DNA from: Burkholderiales bacterium
Lineage (GTDB): Bacteria; Pseudomonadota; Gammaproteobacteria; Burkholderiales; Burkholderiaceae_C
Assembly: GCA_020354665.1 (NCBI GenBank)
Contig: CP070653.1
Location: 575,178-639,177, forward strand
Direction: 5' to 3'
DNA length: 64,000 bases
Both the position numbers and the translations under genes were made by a program. The notes beneath the pieces are model-generated. The model searched no databases, was not told the origin of the DNA, and saw nothing but the letters and a program-made list of their open reading frames with translations. This document shows positions 1-8,467 of the stretch, one piece after another (the first letter of the stretch is position 1; every line of letters starts with the position of its first letter).

Positions 1-237
1 GCCGAACGCGCTGCCGCCGGCGAGCACGATCGCATGCACCTGCTCGACGGTCTGCGTCGGTGCGAGCAGCTCGGTTTCGCGCGTACCGGGCGCAGCACCG
101 CGCACGTCGACGCCCGCGACCGCACCGCTCTCACACAGCACGACGGTGCAGCCGGTCGGGCGGCGTGGGTCGGTGAAGTGGCCGACCTTGAGCCCGGCGA
201 CGGCAGTGAACGGCAGCGCAGCCACCATCGCGTTCAT
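1..237 (-). CDS. P1-family peptidase (DmpA/BapA-like), N-terminal part only
   Basis: The first 79 residues of a gene that runs off the left edge. The reading contains VGHFTD near residue 17, TGCTVVL, then GVDVRGAAPGTRETELL and AIVLAGGSAFG, which are signature segments of the DmpA/BapA family of self-processing N-terminal-nucleophile aminopeptidases and D-esterases. The autocleavage site and catalytic nucleophile lie outside the window, so activity cannot be judged. The ATG at 237 overlaps the stop of the upstream thioredoxin-like fragment by 4 bases (ATGA), which indicates translational coupling. It is the last visible gene of a minus-strand run headed by two acyl-CoA dehydrogenases. The family call is firm; the substrate is unknown. 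Confidence 0.85.
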   Translation of the reverse strand, partial: MNAMVAALPFTAVAGLKVGHFTDPRRPTGCTVVLCESGAVAGVDVRGAAPGTRETELLAPTQTVEQVHAIVLAGGSAFG

Positions 238-428
238 CCGCCGGGGCCGAGCGTCTCGAACACCTCGAGGACCTTCCGGTCGCCCATGCTCCTGGCGCTC
301 GAGAGTGCGCCGCCTTCGGTGGCCTTGATCAGGCGGCCCCCGCTGGCGAGTACCGCGACCGCCGGGATGCCTTGACGGATCGGATGGCCGAGCCGTCGTG
401 CCAGATCGAGGTGGCGATGGGGATTCAT
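234..428 (-). pseudogene. Thioredoxin-like family fragment, C-terminal part only
   Basis: A 64-codon reading that matches, from recall, the C-terminal half of a thioredoxin-fold family: NPHRHLDLARRLGHP, then GIPAVAVL with the cis-Pro segment, then ATEGGALSSAR. The N-terminal half that should hold the CxxC motif is missing. Only 43 bases separate this reading from the stop of the upstream acyl-CoA dehydrogenase, and nothing in-frame upstream looks like thioredoxin. The stop overlaps the start of the P1 peptidase by 4 bases. It is probably a deletion remnant that may still be translated because of coupling. A real short protein cannot be excluded. Confidence 0.6.
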
Positions 429-471
429 GGGGCCGATCGGAAACAGCAGGCCTGCACTCGATGTCGCACCG

Positions 472-1590
472 TCAGGCAAACACACCTGCCGTTTCCTGCA
501 TCCGCGCGGAAACCTCGCCCAGGTGGTGCAGGGTGTCGCCGAACGCGAGCTCGAGCATGGCGAGCCGCTTGAAGTAATGGCTCGCGACGTACTCATCGGC
601 GACGCCGATGCCGCCGTGCAGCTGGATGGCCTGCTGGCCGACGAGGCGCATGCTGTGGCCGAGCTGCACCTTGGCCTGCGACAGCGCGCGGCGGCGCACG
701 TCGGGCGCGTCACCCAGCCGCAGCGTTGCAAGGTAGCTCATCGAACGGGCGAGCTCGAGCTGCATCTTCATGTCGACCACGCGGTGGCGCAGCGCCTGGA
801 ACGTCGCGAGCGCGACGTTGAACTGCCGACGCGTATTCAGGTACTCGACGGTGATCTCGAGCAGCCGCTCCATCAGCCCAACGCCCTCGGCGCACGCCGC
901 CGCAATGCCGACGTCGACCGCCCGCTCGAGCACCAGCATGCCTTCGCGTGCAATGACCACGCCCGGCGTCCCCGACAGCGTGAGTTCGGCGGCGCGTGCG
1001 CCATCGTGCGTCGGATAGCCGCGCAGCTGCGATCCTGCAGCGCCGTTGTCGACGAGGAACAGCTGGATCCCCTGTTGGGTGTGGGCCGGAACGATGAACG
1101 CATCGGCTTCGTCGCCGGCCGGCACGACGTTCTTGGCGCCGTCGAGCATCCAGGTGCCGCCGGCGTCGCTGCCGGCACGCGTGTGCACCTCGCCAAGGCG
1201 GTAGCGGGCCGACCGCTCCTGGTGCGCGAGCGCGACGAGCGCCGAGCCGTCGGCGATACGCGGCAGCCAGATTGCCTGCAATTCCGCGCGCGCGTGAGCA
1301 AAGGCAGCAGGTGCAATCAGCGCGCCTTGCGCGTACGGCGCGTTGACCAGGCCACGGCCGAGTTCCTCCATCACGACCATCGCCTCGACCGCGCCGAAGC
1401 CCATGCCCCCGTGCGTCTCGGGTACGGCCAGGCCGGTCAGTCCGAGCTGTACCAGCTCGCGATAGACGTCACGCGCGGCGCCGCCGGCCTTCGCGATGCG
1501 GTGCCGGCGTTCGAACGGAAAAGCCTTGTCGACCCAGCGCCGCACGACGTCGCGTAGCGACTGCTGGTCCTCGGTGAACTCGAAATCCAT
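472..1590 (-). CDS. Acyl-CoA dehydrogenase, PimD-like (small) subunit type
   Basis: A 372-residue FAD-dependent acyl-CoA dehydrogenase that would introduce the alpha-beta double bond in a CoA thioester. It opens with MDFEFTEDQQSLRDVVRRW and contains TRRQFNVALATFQALRHRVVDM (FAD/tetramer region) and QLHGGIGVADEY near the C-terminus. The middle domain is divergent and lacks the usual cofactor-binding consensus. This resembles the smaller subunit of paired enzymes such as pimeloyl-CoA dehydrogenase. The ATG at 1590 is chosen because it follows a purine-rich GAGAGAAGGA site. The open frame extends further upstream but that part has no family similarity. It lies 88 bases after a second acyl-CoA dehydrogenase, probably in one operon. 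The substrate is not determined. Confidence 0.88.
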   Translation of the reverse strand: MDFEFTEDQQSLRDVVRRWVDKAFPFERRHRIAKAGGAARDVYRELVQLGLTGLAVPETHGGMGFGAVEAMVVMEELGRGLVNAPYAQGALIAPAAFAHARAELQAIWLPRIADGSALVALAHQERSARYRLGEVHTRAGSDAGGTWMLDGAKNVVPAGDEADAFIVPAHTQQGIQLFLVDNGAAGSQLRGYPTHDGARAAELTLSGTPGVVIAREGMLVLERAVDVGIAAACAEGVGLMERLLEITVEYLNTRRQFNVALATFQALRHRVVDMKMQLELARSMSYLATLRLGDAPDVRRRALSQAKVQLGHSMRLVGQQAIQLHGGIGVADEYVASHYFKRLAMLELAFGDTLHHLGEVSARMQETAGVFA

Positions 1591-1678
1591 CACGTCGTCC
1601 TTCTCTCTGAAGTCTGGCGTCGCGCAGGGCAACTCGGCGTCATTTCGTCGTCGCGCGTTCGCGCGCGCTACAGCGATT

Positions 1679-2857
<1,179 letters not shown>

Positions 2858-2970
2858 CGGCGTGTCTCCATCGTCGCACAGCGGGGCTTCAGTCAGCTGA
2901 ATCGACAGTCTATGCGCCAGCGGGATGAGCGCGCAGACGGCTCGACAGCCGGGGTCCGTGTCGACGGCGG

Positions 2971-3633
2971 TCAGGGCCGCTTGTCGAGCGTGAGCCGGTC
3001 GTTCTCGCGCTTCATCTGGAAGCGTGTCAGGAAACTGTTGCCGAGCAGCACGTGGGGCAGCGCGTTGGGCAACACGATCGCCTCGACGTTGTGCACCTCG
3101 ACATCGCCGACACGCACCACGCTGAGCAGCACGCGGTGCACCGCGACCATGCCATTGGCCGTCGTCGCGCTCAGGCGGTCGGCGGACCGCAAGTCGAGGC
3201 CGATGCGCTGCGCGTCGGGCTCGCCGATCGAGACGGCAGTGGCGCAGGTGTCGACGATGAAGCTTACCGCCTTGCCGTTGATGCTGCCGGTGCTGGTGAA
3301 GTGGCCGCCGAGCCCGGCCGTCAGCACGATCTGCTGGCCGCCGCCGCCCGCGTTGCCGCCGGCCACGCGCACCGGTGCCTGGCCGATGCGCAGCGTCGAG
3401 CGCCGACCCTGCATCTCGATCTGCGCCTGGCCATCGGCGAGCCCAAGCAGCGTGACGCCGCGAAAGCTCTCGCCGACCGCGAGGGTACGCGGCTCGCCAT
3501 CGATGACGAGCACGGCCTTGCGGTTGCCGAGGCTGCCGCTGAGTGTGACCGTCTGCCCGGCCGCTGGGCCGCCGGTGGCGAGCACCGCGACCAGGAGGGC
3601 AGCGCAGAGAGTGGCAGCGGACCCGCGGCGCAC
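2971..3633 (-). CDS. Secreted retropepsin-like aspartic protease (TIGR02281 type) with DTC in place of DTG
   Basis: A 220-residue protein with an N-terminal signal peptide (about residues 1-26, ending PAAGQ). A small beta-rich domain with KAVLVIDGEPRTLAVGESF follows, then a Gly-rich linker. The C-terminal half is a single-lobe pepsin-fold domain with the flap region TANGMVAVHRVLL and the terminal VLLGNSFLTRF segment. The active-site loop reads FIVDTCATAVSIGEPDA, where the family normally has DTGAT. The catalytic aspartate is kept but the following Gly is Cys. It is predicted to be periplasmic or membrane-associated. It stops 12 bases from the end region of yajQ, which precedes it on the same strand. 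Protease activity is uncertain because of the substitution. Confidence 0.8.
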   Translation of the reverse strand: MRRGSAATLCAALLVAVLATGGPAAGQTVTLSGSLGNRKAVLVIDGEPRTLAVGESFRGVTLLGLADGQAQIEMQGRRSTLRIGQAPVRVAGGNAGGGGQQIVLTAGLGGHFTSTGSINGKAVSFIVDTCATAVSIGEPDAQRIGLDLRSADRLSATTANGMVAVHRVLLSVVRVGDVEVHNVEAIVLPNALPHVLLGNSFLTRFQMKRENDRLTLDKRP

Positions 3634-3645
3634 GGCTGGCGTTGT

Positions 3646-4146
3646 TCAGTCGCGGAAATTGGTGAACGCGAGTGGCAGGTCGGCGACCTCGCGCTTGATC
3701 ACTGCGATCGCGGCCTGCAGGTCATCGCGTTTGGCGCCGGTGACGCGTACCGTTTCGCCTTGGATCGCCGCCTGCAACCTGAGCTTGCTCTGCTTGACCA
3801 GGCTCTGAATCTTCTTGCCTGTCTCGCTGTCGATGCCACTCTTGACCGGCACCGGCTGCCTGAGCTTGTCGCCACCGAGCTTCTCGGGCTTCTCGTCGAG
3901 CTTGACGAAGCGCGCGTCCACCCCGCGCTTGGCCAGCTTGGCCAGCAGGATGTCGCGCACCTGACCGAGCTGGAAGTCGCTGTCCGCACACAGCGCGATC
4001 GCGCGCTCCTTGCCCTTTTCCGTGAGCTCGACGCGTGCGTCGGAGCCTTTGAAGTCGAAGCGCGTGCCGATTTCCTTATTGGCCTGGTCCACCGCGTTGC
4101 GGAGTTCGACCAGATTGGGCTCGACGACGACATCGAAGCTGGGCAT
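3646..4146 (-). CDS. yajQ: YajQ-family nucleotide-binding protein
   Basis: A 166-residue protein of the YajQ family, small cytoplasmic proteins with two ferredoxin-like folds. A Xanthomonas member binds cyclic di-GMP, and others have been reported to bind nucleic acid or nucleotides. The N-terminus [20 protein letters not shown] and the segment [12 protein letters not shown] are diagnostic, as are [17 protein letters not shown] and [10 protein letters not shown]. Length matches the family. The start at 4146 is divergent from murB, leaving a 45-base gap that must hold both promoters or leaders. The ligand in this organism is not known. Confidence 0.93.
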   Translation of the reverse strand: MPSFDVVVEPNLVELRNAVDQANKEIGTRFDFKGSDARVELTEKGKERAIALCADSDFQLGQVRDILLAKLAKRGVDARFVKLDEKPEKLGGDKLRQPVPVKSGIDSETGKKIQSLVKQSKLRLQAAIQGETVRVTGAKRDDLQAAIAVIKREVADLPLAFTNFRD

Positions 4147-4191
4147 GACGGATCGATCGGCAAATCGCGCTGGGGATGCGAAAATTGTGCC

Positions 4192-5223
4192 ATGCAAACC
4201 GACCTCGTGATCGAGGAAAACTGCAGCCTGCGTGACTGCAACAGCTTTGGCCTGCCCGCGGTCGCGCGCCGACTCGTGCGCGTGACGAGCGAGGCCGACG
4301 TGAAACGGCTCGTCGACGATGCGCGGCTCGGCCGTGCGCCGAAGTTCATCCTCGGCGGCGGCAGCAACATCGTGCTGACGCGCGACATCGCGTCGGATGT
4401 CGTGGTCAAGGTCGAAGTGCGCGGCCGGCAGCTCGTCGAGGAGCGCGACGATGCGTGGATCGTCGAGGCGGGTGCCGGCGAGTCCTGGCATGACTTTGTC
4501 GCGTGGACGCTCGACCAGCAGTGGCCGGGGCTCGAGAATCTGGCGCTGATTCCTGGCACGGCCGGTGCGGCGCCGGTGCAAAACATCGGTGCCTACGGTG
4601 TGGAATTGAGTGACCGCTTCGACTCGCTCGATGCGGTGGACCTGACGACCGGTCGGACCGTGACACTGGCTGTCGATGCGTTGCGCTTCGGCTACCGAGA
4701 CAGCATCTTCAAGCACGAACTCGCGGGCAAGAGCGTGATCACGCGGGTGCGGTTTCTTCTGCCCCGACCTTGGCGCCCGGTGCTCGGCTACGTCGATCTG
4801 GCGCGCAAGGTGGCCGAAAGGGGCCCTACGGCCCCCGACGCGCGGCAGATCTTCGACTGGGTGTGCGAAATCCGCCGTGCGAAGCTGCCCGACCCGGCGG
4901 TGATCGGCAACGCCGGCAGTTTCTTCAAGAATCCCGTCGTTACGCTCGAGCAGTGCCGCGACATCATCGGCCGCGATCCTTCGGTCGTGCACTACCCGAT
5001 GACCGACGGCAGCGTGAAGCTCGCGGCGGGCTGGCTGATCGATGCATGCGGTTGGAAGGGCAAGTCGATCGGTCGCGCCGGCGTCTACGACCGGCACTCG
5101 CTGGTGCTCGTCAACCGGGGCGGCGCCAGTGGCGCCGAGGTGGTCACGCTCGCACGCGCGATCCAGGAAAGCGTCTACGGCCGCTTCGGCATTCGGCTGG
5201 AACCGGAACCCGTGGTCGTTTGA
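4192..5223 (+). CDS. murB: UDP-N-acetylenolpyruvoylglucosamine reductase
   Basis: A 343-residue cytoplasmic FAD enzyme that reduces UDP-GlcNAc-enolpyruvate to UDP-MurNAc in peptidoglycan precursor synthesis. The FAD-binding domain shows [10 protein letters not shown] and [17 protein letters not shown]. The type I (E. coli-like) insertion is present with [10 protein letters not shown], and the catalytic serine lies in [10 protein letters not shown]. The terminal RLEPEPVVV carries the catalytic glutamate. The start at 4192 gives the expected N-terminus ([20 protein letters not shown]). A longer open frame extends far upstream but covers the antisense of yajQ and the protease. It is divergent from yajQ. 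Confidence 0.97.
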   Translation: MQTDLVIEENCSLRDCNSFGLPAVARRLVRVTSEADVKRLVDDARLGRAPKFILGGGSNIVLTRDIASDVVVKVEVRGRQLVEERDDAWIVEAGAGESWHDFVAWTLDQQWPGLENLALIPGTAGAAPVQNIGAYGVELSDRFDSLDAVDLTTGRTVTLAVDALRFGYRDSIFKHELAGKSVITRVRFLLPRPWRPVLGYVDLARKVAERGPTAPDARQIFDWVCEIRRAKLPDPAVIGNAGSFFKNPVVTLEQCRDIIGRDPSVVHYPMTDGSVKLAAGWLIDACGWKGKSIGRAGVYDRHSLVLVNRGGASGAEVVTLARAIQESVYGRFGIRLEPEPVVV

Positions 5224-5378
5224 GGCGGCCTGCGGCGCGCGTGAGCGGGCGCCGCGACGAGCCGGCCAGTCCGCAACGGCCGTTGGCGCGAGGGCGGTGC
5301 GCGAGGCGTTGCGGCCGCGCAAGCGGCGATGCACTGCTTGCTACCATGCACGCCTTCGCTCTGAGTTCAAGGTGGCCG

Positions 5379-6710
5379 ATGGGCACGCATCCGGGTTTTC
5401 GATCACCGCGTCTCCTGCTGCCCAGGTCCGGCATGGACCTGCGCAAGTGGGCCGTGATCGCCTGCGACCAGTACACGTCGGAGCCCGAATACTGGCATCG
5501 CGTTGCGCAGGAAGTTGGCGATGCGCCGTCGACGCTGCAGCTGATCTTTCCCGAGGTGTACCTCGAGTCGGCCGATGCGTCGGCGCGCGTTGTGCGAATT
5601 CAGCAGGCGATGCGGCGTTATCTCGCGGATGGGGTTTTCGTCGAGCATGCCGGCCCGGTCTACGTCGAGCGGACCGTCGACGGGCGCGTGCGCCGCGGCC
5701 TGATGCTCGAGCTCGACCTCGAGCACTACGATTTCAGCGAAGGTTCCACGAGCCTCATTCGCCCGACCGAGGGCACGATGGTGGCTCGGCTGGCGCCGCG
5801 CATCGAGGTGCGCCGCGGCGCCGAACTCGAGCTGCCGCACATTCTCGTGCTGATCGACGATCCGGCCTGTACCGTGATCGAGCCGATTGCCGCCGCGCGC
5901 GCCGCGGCCGCGCCCTTGTACGAGACCGAGCTGATGCTCGGCGGCGGCAGCGTTGCGGGTTACGCCGTTGATGCGACGCTCGCCGAGCGCGCATTGCAGG
6001 CGCTCTCCGATCTCGCGCGGCCGCAGGCCTTCGCGCAACGCTATGGCGTGAGCGCCGAGACGCCGCCGATGCTGTTCGCGGTCGGCGACGGCAATCACTC
6101 GCTGGCCACCGCCAAGGCGATCTGGCAGCAGGCGAAGGCGACCGTCGGTGCGGAGCATCCGAGCCGTTACGCGCTGGTCGAGGTCGAGAACATCCACGAT
6201 CCGGCATTGCACTTCGCGCCGATCCACCGGCTGCTGTTCGGTGTGCGCAGCGACGTGCGGGCGGCGCTGTCCGAAGCATTCGGTGATCGCCTGACCTGTA
6301 CCGACGTGGCGAACGCTGCGGCGATGCGCGAGCGCGTCCGCGCCTTGCGGGCTCAGGCGGCCGGCGCGGCGTGGGCGCACCCATGCGCGGGGCTGATCGG
6401 CCCCGGCGCGCGCTTCAGCGTGATCGAGATCGCCGACCCGCCGTCGGCGTTGGCCGTGGGTACGCTGCAGCCGTTCATCGACCGTTTCATCGAGCGTGGC
6501 GGTGCCGTGCAGATCGACTACGTGCACGGCGACGACGTGCTCGAGCGTTTGGCGCAGCAGGGCGACTCGGCCGGGTTTTACCTCGGCACCGTCGGCAAGG
6601 GCGAGCTGCTACGCCGTGTCGTGCGCGAAGGACCGCTGCCGCGCAAGACGTTCTCGATGGGCGAGGCGCACGAGAAGCGGTACTACGTCGAGGCGCGCCA
6701 CATCCGCTGA
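5379..6710 (+). CDS. DUF1015 family protein
   Basis: A 443-residue protein of the DUF1015 family, widespread and without an assigned reaction. Recognisable segments are VIACDQYTSEPEYW, IRPTEGTMVARLAPR, VGDGNHSLATAKAIW (the most conserved block) and SMGEAHEKRYYVEARHI at the end. The start at 5379 is preferred over an in-frame ATG at 5346 because AAGGTGG precedes it at a suitable distance, whereas nothing precedes 5346. In other bacteria the family often neighbours serine-biosynthesis genes; here it follows murB by 155 bases, so no functional context is offered. It is convergent with the Spy-like gene. Confidence 0.85.
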   Translation: MGTHPGFRSPRLLLPRSGMDLRKWAVIACDQYTSEPEYWHRVAQEVGDAPSTLQLIFPEVYLESADASARVVRIQQAMRRYLADGVFVEHAGPVYVERTVDGRVRRGLMLELDLEHYDFSEGSTSLIRPTEGTMVARLAPRIEVRRGAELELPHILVLIDDPACTVIEPIAAARAAAAPLYETELMLGGGSVAGYAVDATLAERALQALSDLARPQAFAQRYGVSAETPPMLFAVGDGNHSLATAKAIWQQAKATVGAEHPSRYALVEVENIHDPALHFAPIHRLLFGVRSDVRAALSEAFGDRLTCTDVANAAAMRERVRALRAQAAGAAWAHPCAGLIGPGARFSVIEIADPPSALAVGTLQPFIDRFIERGGAVQIDYVHGDDVLERLAQQGDSAGFYLGTVGKGELLRRVVREGPLPRKTFSMGEAHEKRYYVEARHIR

Positions 6711-6742
6711 GCGCAGGCAACTTGGCCGACCCCGCGGCCTGC

Positions 6743-6766
6743 GGCGCGACGCTGATGCGTCGCGCC
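6743..6766. repeat. Perfect 10-bp inverted repeat, 4-base loop, between convergent genes
   Basis: The arms GGCGCGACGC and GCGTCGCGCC are separated by TGAT and match perfectly. The element sits midway in the 124-base gap between the DUF1015 gene and the Spy-like gene, which point towards each other. No run of T follows on either side, so it is not a classical intrinsic terminator. It could still stop or protect transcripts from both strands, or be a protein-binding palindrome. Confidence 0.6.
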
Positions 6767-6834
6767 TGCCGCTCGCGAATCCCTGCGCGTCGTCAAATCC
6801 TCGGTCCGCCGCCGCGCTCGCGCACTGCCTCGCA

Positions 6835-7479
6835 TCAGTCGAAGGGGCATCCGGGGCCCATGCCCCAGCCCGGGCCGCCGCCGTAGCCGCGACCGGGCCC
6901 TTGCCCGTAGCCGCGGCCGGGTCCCGCCCCAAAGCCAGGGCCGGCAAGGCGGCGGTCAGCCACGGTCTTCTGGTCGGCCGTGAGCACCGCGTACAAGTCC
7001 TTCACGACGACCGCGCGCGCCTCCGCATTGGCCTCGCGCAACTTGAACATCGCGGCGCGCAGGGCCTCGAAGTCGGCCGGTGTCTTGCCGGCGGCCTGCG
7101 GACCATGCATCTGCTCCTGCATCTGCCGGTGCATCGCCTGTAGCGACTCGGCCTGCTCCTTGGTCTGCTTCTCGAGCGCGGCCCACGCAGGTTCCTGCGC
7201 GGCGGTGATCTTCAGTTCGGTCTTCAGCGCCGCGAGCCAGCCGGCGACCGCGGCTTCGGCTTCGGGGCCGGAGGCCCATCCGCCCATGCCGGGCCCCATG
7301 CCGTAACCCATGCCGCCGTGCATGCCATAGCCGGGCCCCATGCCGTAACCCATGCCGCCGTGCATGCCATAGCCGGGCCCCATGCCATAGCCGCCACCCG
7401 GGTGAGCGAGGCTCAGTCCCCCGGCGGTCAATGCGAGGGCAGCAACGGCGCCTGCGACGATCTTGGTGGTAAGTTTCAT
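6835..7479 (-). CDS. Spy/CpxP-like periplasmic protein with Met/His-rich repeats
   Basis: A 214-residue exported protein. A signal peptide (about 1-25) is followed by a low-complexity stretch (about 28-66) built from GYGMHGGMGYGMGP units. A helical domain follows (about 72-180) with ALKTELKITAAQEPAWAAL and DLYAVLTADQKTVADRR, the LTxxQ signature of the Spy/CpxP family of periplasmic stress chaperones. The tail is again Gly/Pro-rich and ends GCPFD. The Met and His repeats are the kind that bind Cu(I) or other soft metals, though this is inference. It is divergent from an OmpR-type two-component system across a 223-base gap, the usual arrangement for a target gene. Confidence 0.85.
   Translation of the reverse strand: MKLTTKIVAGAVAALALTAGGLSLAHPGGGYGMGPGYGMHGGMGYGMGPGYGMHGGMGYGMGPGMGGWASGPEAEAAVAGWLAALKTELKITAAQEPAWAALEKQTKEQAESLQAMHRQMQEQMHGPQAAGKTPADFEALRAAMFKLREANAEARAVVVKDLYAVLTADQKTVADRRLAGPGFGAGPGRGYGQGPGRGYGGGPGWGMGPGCPFD
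7291..7392 (-). repeat. 42-bp tandem repeat within the Spy-like gene
   Basis: Two back-to-back 42-base units (7291-7332 and 7333-7374) appear identical by eye. A third partial unit of 18 bases (7375-7392) differs at one base (ccatag instead of ccgtaa). In the protein each unit is 14 residues, GYGMHGGMGYGMGP. The units are close enough for slippage, so the repeat number may vary between strains. Confidence 0.9.
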
Positions 7480-7534
7480 GATTCGTGTCCTATCTCTGGT
7501 CCTCTGTTAGGACAGGGCCTGCCGGCTCCGCCCG

Positions 7535-7624
7535 GTTGCGAGGGCTCTCGCAACGCCTTCATTGGGCGACCGCAATGTAAGCGGGGGATGTCGGCCGCAG
7601 GCCTTTTTGTCGCGCAGCGCGACA
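7535..7624. promoter_or_regulatory. Two inverted repeats in the Spy-like / two-component divergent region
   Basis: The gap between the Spy-like gene and the response regulator holds two perfect palindromes. The first is GTTGCGAG-GGCT-CTCGCAAC (7535-7554), 8-bp arms, lying 56 bases from the Spy-like start. The second is TGTCGCG-CAG-CGCGACA (7608-7624), 7-bp arms, about 80 bases from the regulator start. Neither has a terminal T-run in the sense of the adjacent gene. They are candidate operators or leader hairpins; the role is inference. Confidence 0.45.
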
Positions 7625-7702
7625 GCCAGGCGGATTGACACGCTGTGATACTTTTTCGCCGCCGGACCGCACGGTGGCGGCGCTAGGCTCAACGCCGAGG
7701 CT

Positions 7703-8467
7703 ATGGAACGCACCGACCACATCCTGATCGTCGACGACGACGCCGAAATCCGCAGCCTGCTCGGCCGCTACCTCGAGAAGAACGGCCTGCGCGCGACCGC
7801 GGTGGGCGACGGGCGCGCGATGTGGCAGGCGCTGGACGCCGGTGTGTTCGATCTGGTCGTGCTCGACCTGATGCTGCCCGGCGACGATGGGCTGACGCTG
7901 TGCCGCATGCTGCGCGCGAAGTCCGACATTCCGGTGATCATGCTCACCGCCCGTGGCGAAGAGACCGACCGCATCGTCGGCCTCGAAATGGGCGCCGACG
8001 ACTACGTGCCGAAGCCGTTCAGCGCGCGCGAGCTGCTGGCGCGCATCAAGGTCGTGCTGCGCCGTACGCGCAGCCTGCCGCGCAACCTGCACCCCGAGCA
8101 GGAACCGCAGTTGCGCTTCGGCGACTGGGTGCTCGACACGGCGCACCGCCAGCTGGTCGGACCCGACGGCGTGGTGGTGCCGCTCTCCGGCGCCGAATAC
8201 CGGCTGCTGCGCATCTTCGTAAGCCATCCCAACCGGGTGCTCAATCGAGACCAGCTGGTCGAGCTGACGCAGGGTCGCGAAGCCGACGCACTCGATCGCA
8301 GCATCGACGTGCAGGTCAGCCGGCTGCGCCATCGACTGGGCGACGACCCGCGCGAGCCGCGGCTGATCAAGACCGTGCGTGGCGAAGGCTACGTGCTGGC
8401 GGTGTCGGTGCAGCCCGTGCACGCCGGCAACGCCGCAGCGCCGGGCGGTGCGGCGGGGTCCCGATGA
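7703..8467 (+). CDS. OmpR-family response regulator
   Basis: A 254-residue DNA-binding response regulator. The receiver domain (about 6-120) shows ILIVDDDAEIRSLL with the acidic pocket, LVVLDLMLPGDDG with the phospho-acceptor Asp near residue 55, MLTARGEE and KPFSARELLARI. A winged-helix effector domain (about 135-235) includes LSGAEYRLLRIFVSHPNRVL, SIDVQVSRLRHRLGDD and IKTVRGEGYVL. It overlaps the kinase gene by 4 bases (ATGA), so both are translated together. It is divergent from the Spy-like gene, its likely target. Confidence 0.95.
   Translation: MERTDHILIVDDDAEIRSLLGRYLEKNGLRATAVGDGRAMWQALDAGVFDLVVLDLMLPGDDGLTLCRMLRAKSDIPVIMLTARGEETDRIVGLEMGADDYVPKPFSARELLARIKVVLRRTRSLPRNLHPEQEPQLRFGDWVLDTAHRQLVGPDGVVVPLSGAEYRLLRIFVSHPNRVLNRDQLVELTQGREADALDRSIDVQVSRLRHRLGDDPREPRLIKTVRGEGYVLAVSVQPVHAGNAAAPGGAAGSR

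Noticed and set aside
3052..4191. Long plus-strand extension upstream of murB
   Set aside because: The extra residues have no MurB similarity and run antisense to yajQ and the aspartic protease. The 4192 start gives the correct enzyme length.
7635..7663. TTGACA as a -35 box for the response regulator
   Set aside because: No -10-like hexamer lies 16-18 bases downstream (the position is GCCGCC), so a standard promoter is not supported.
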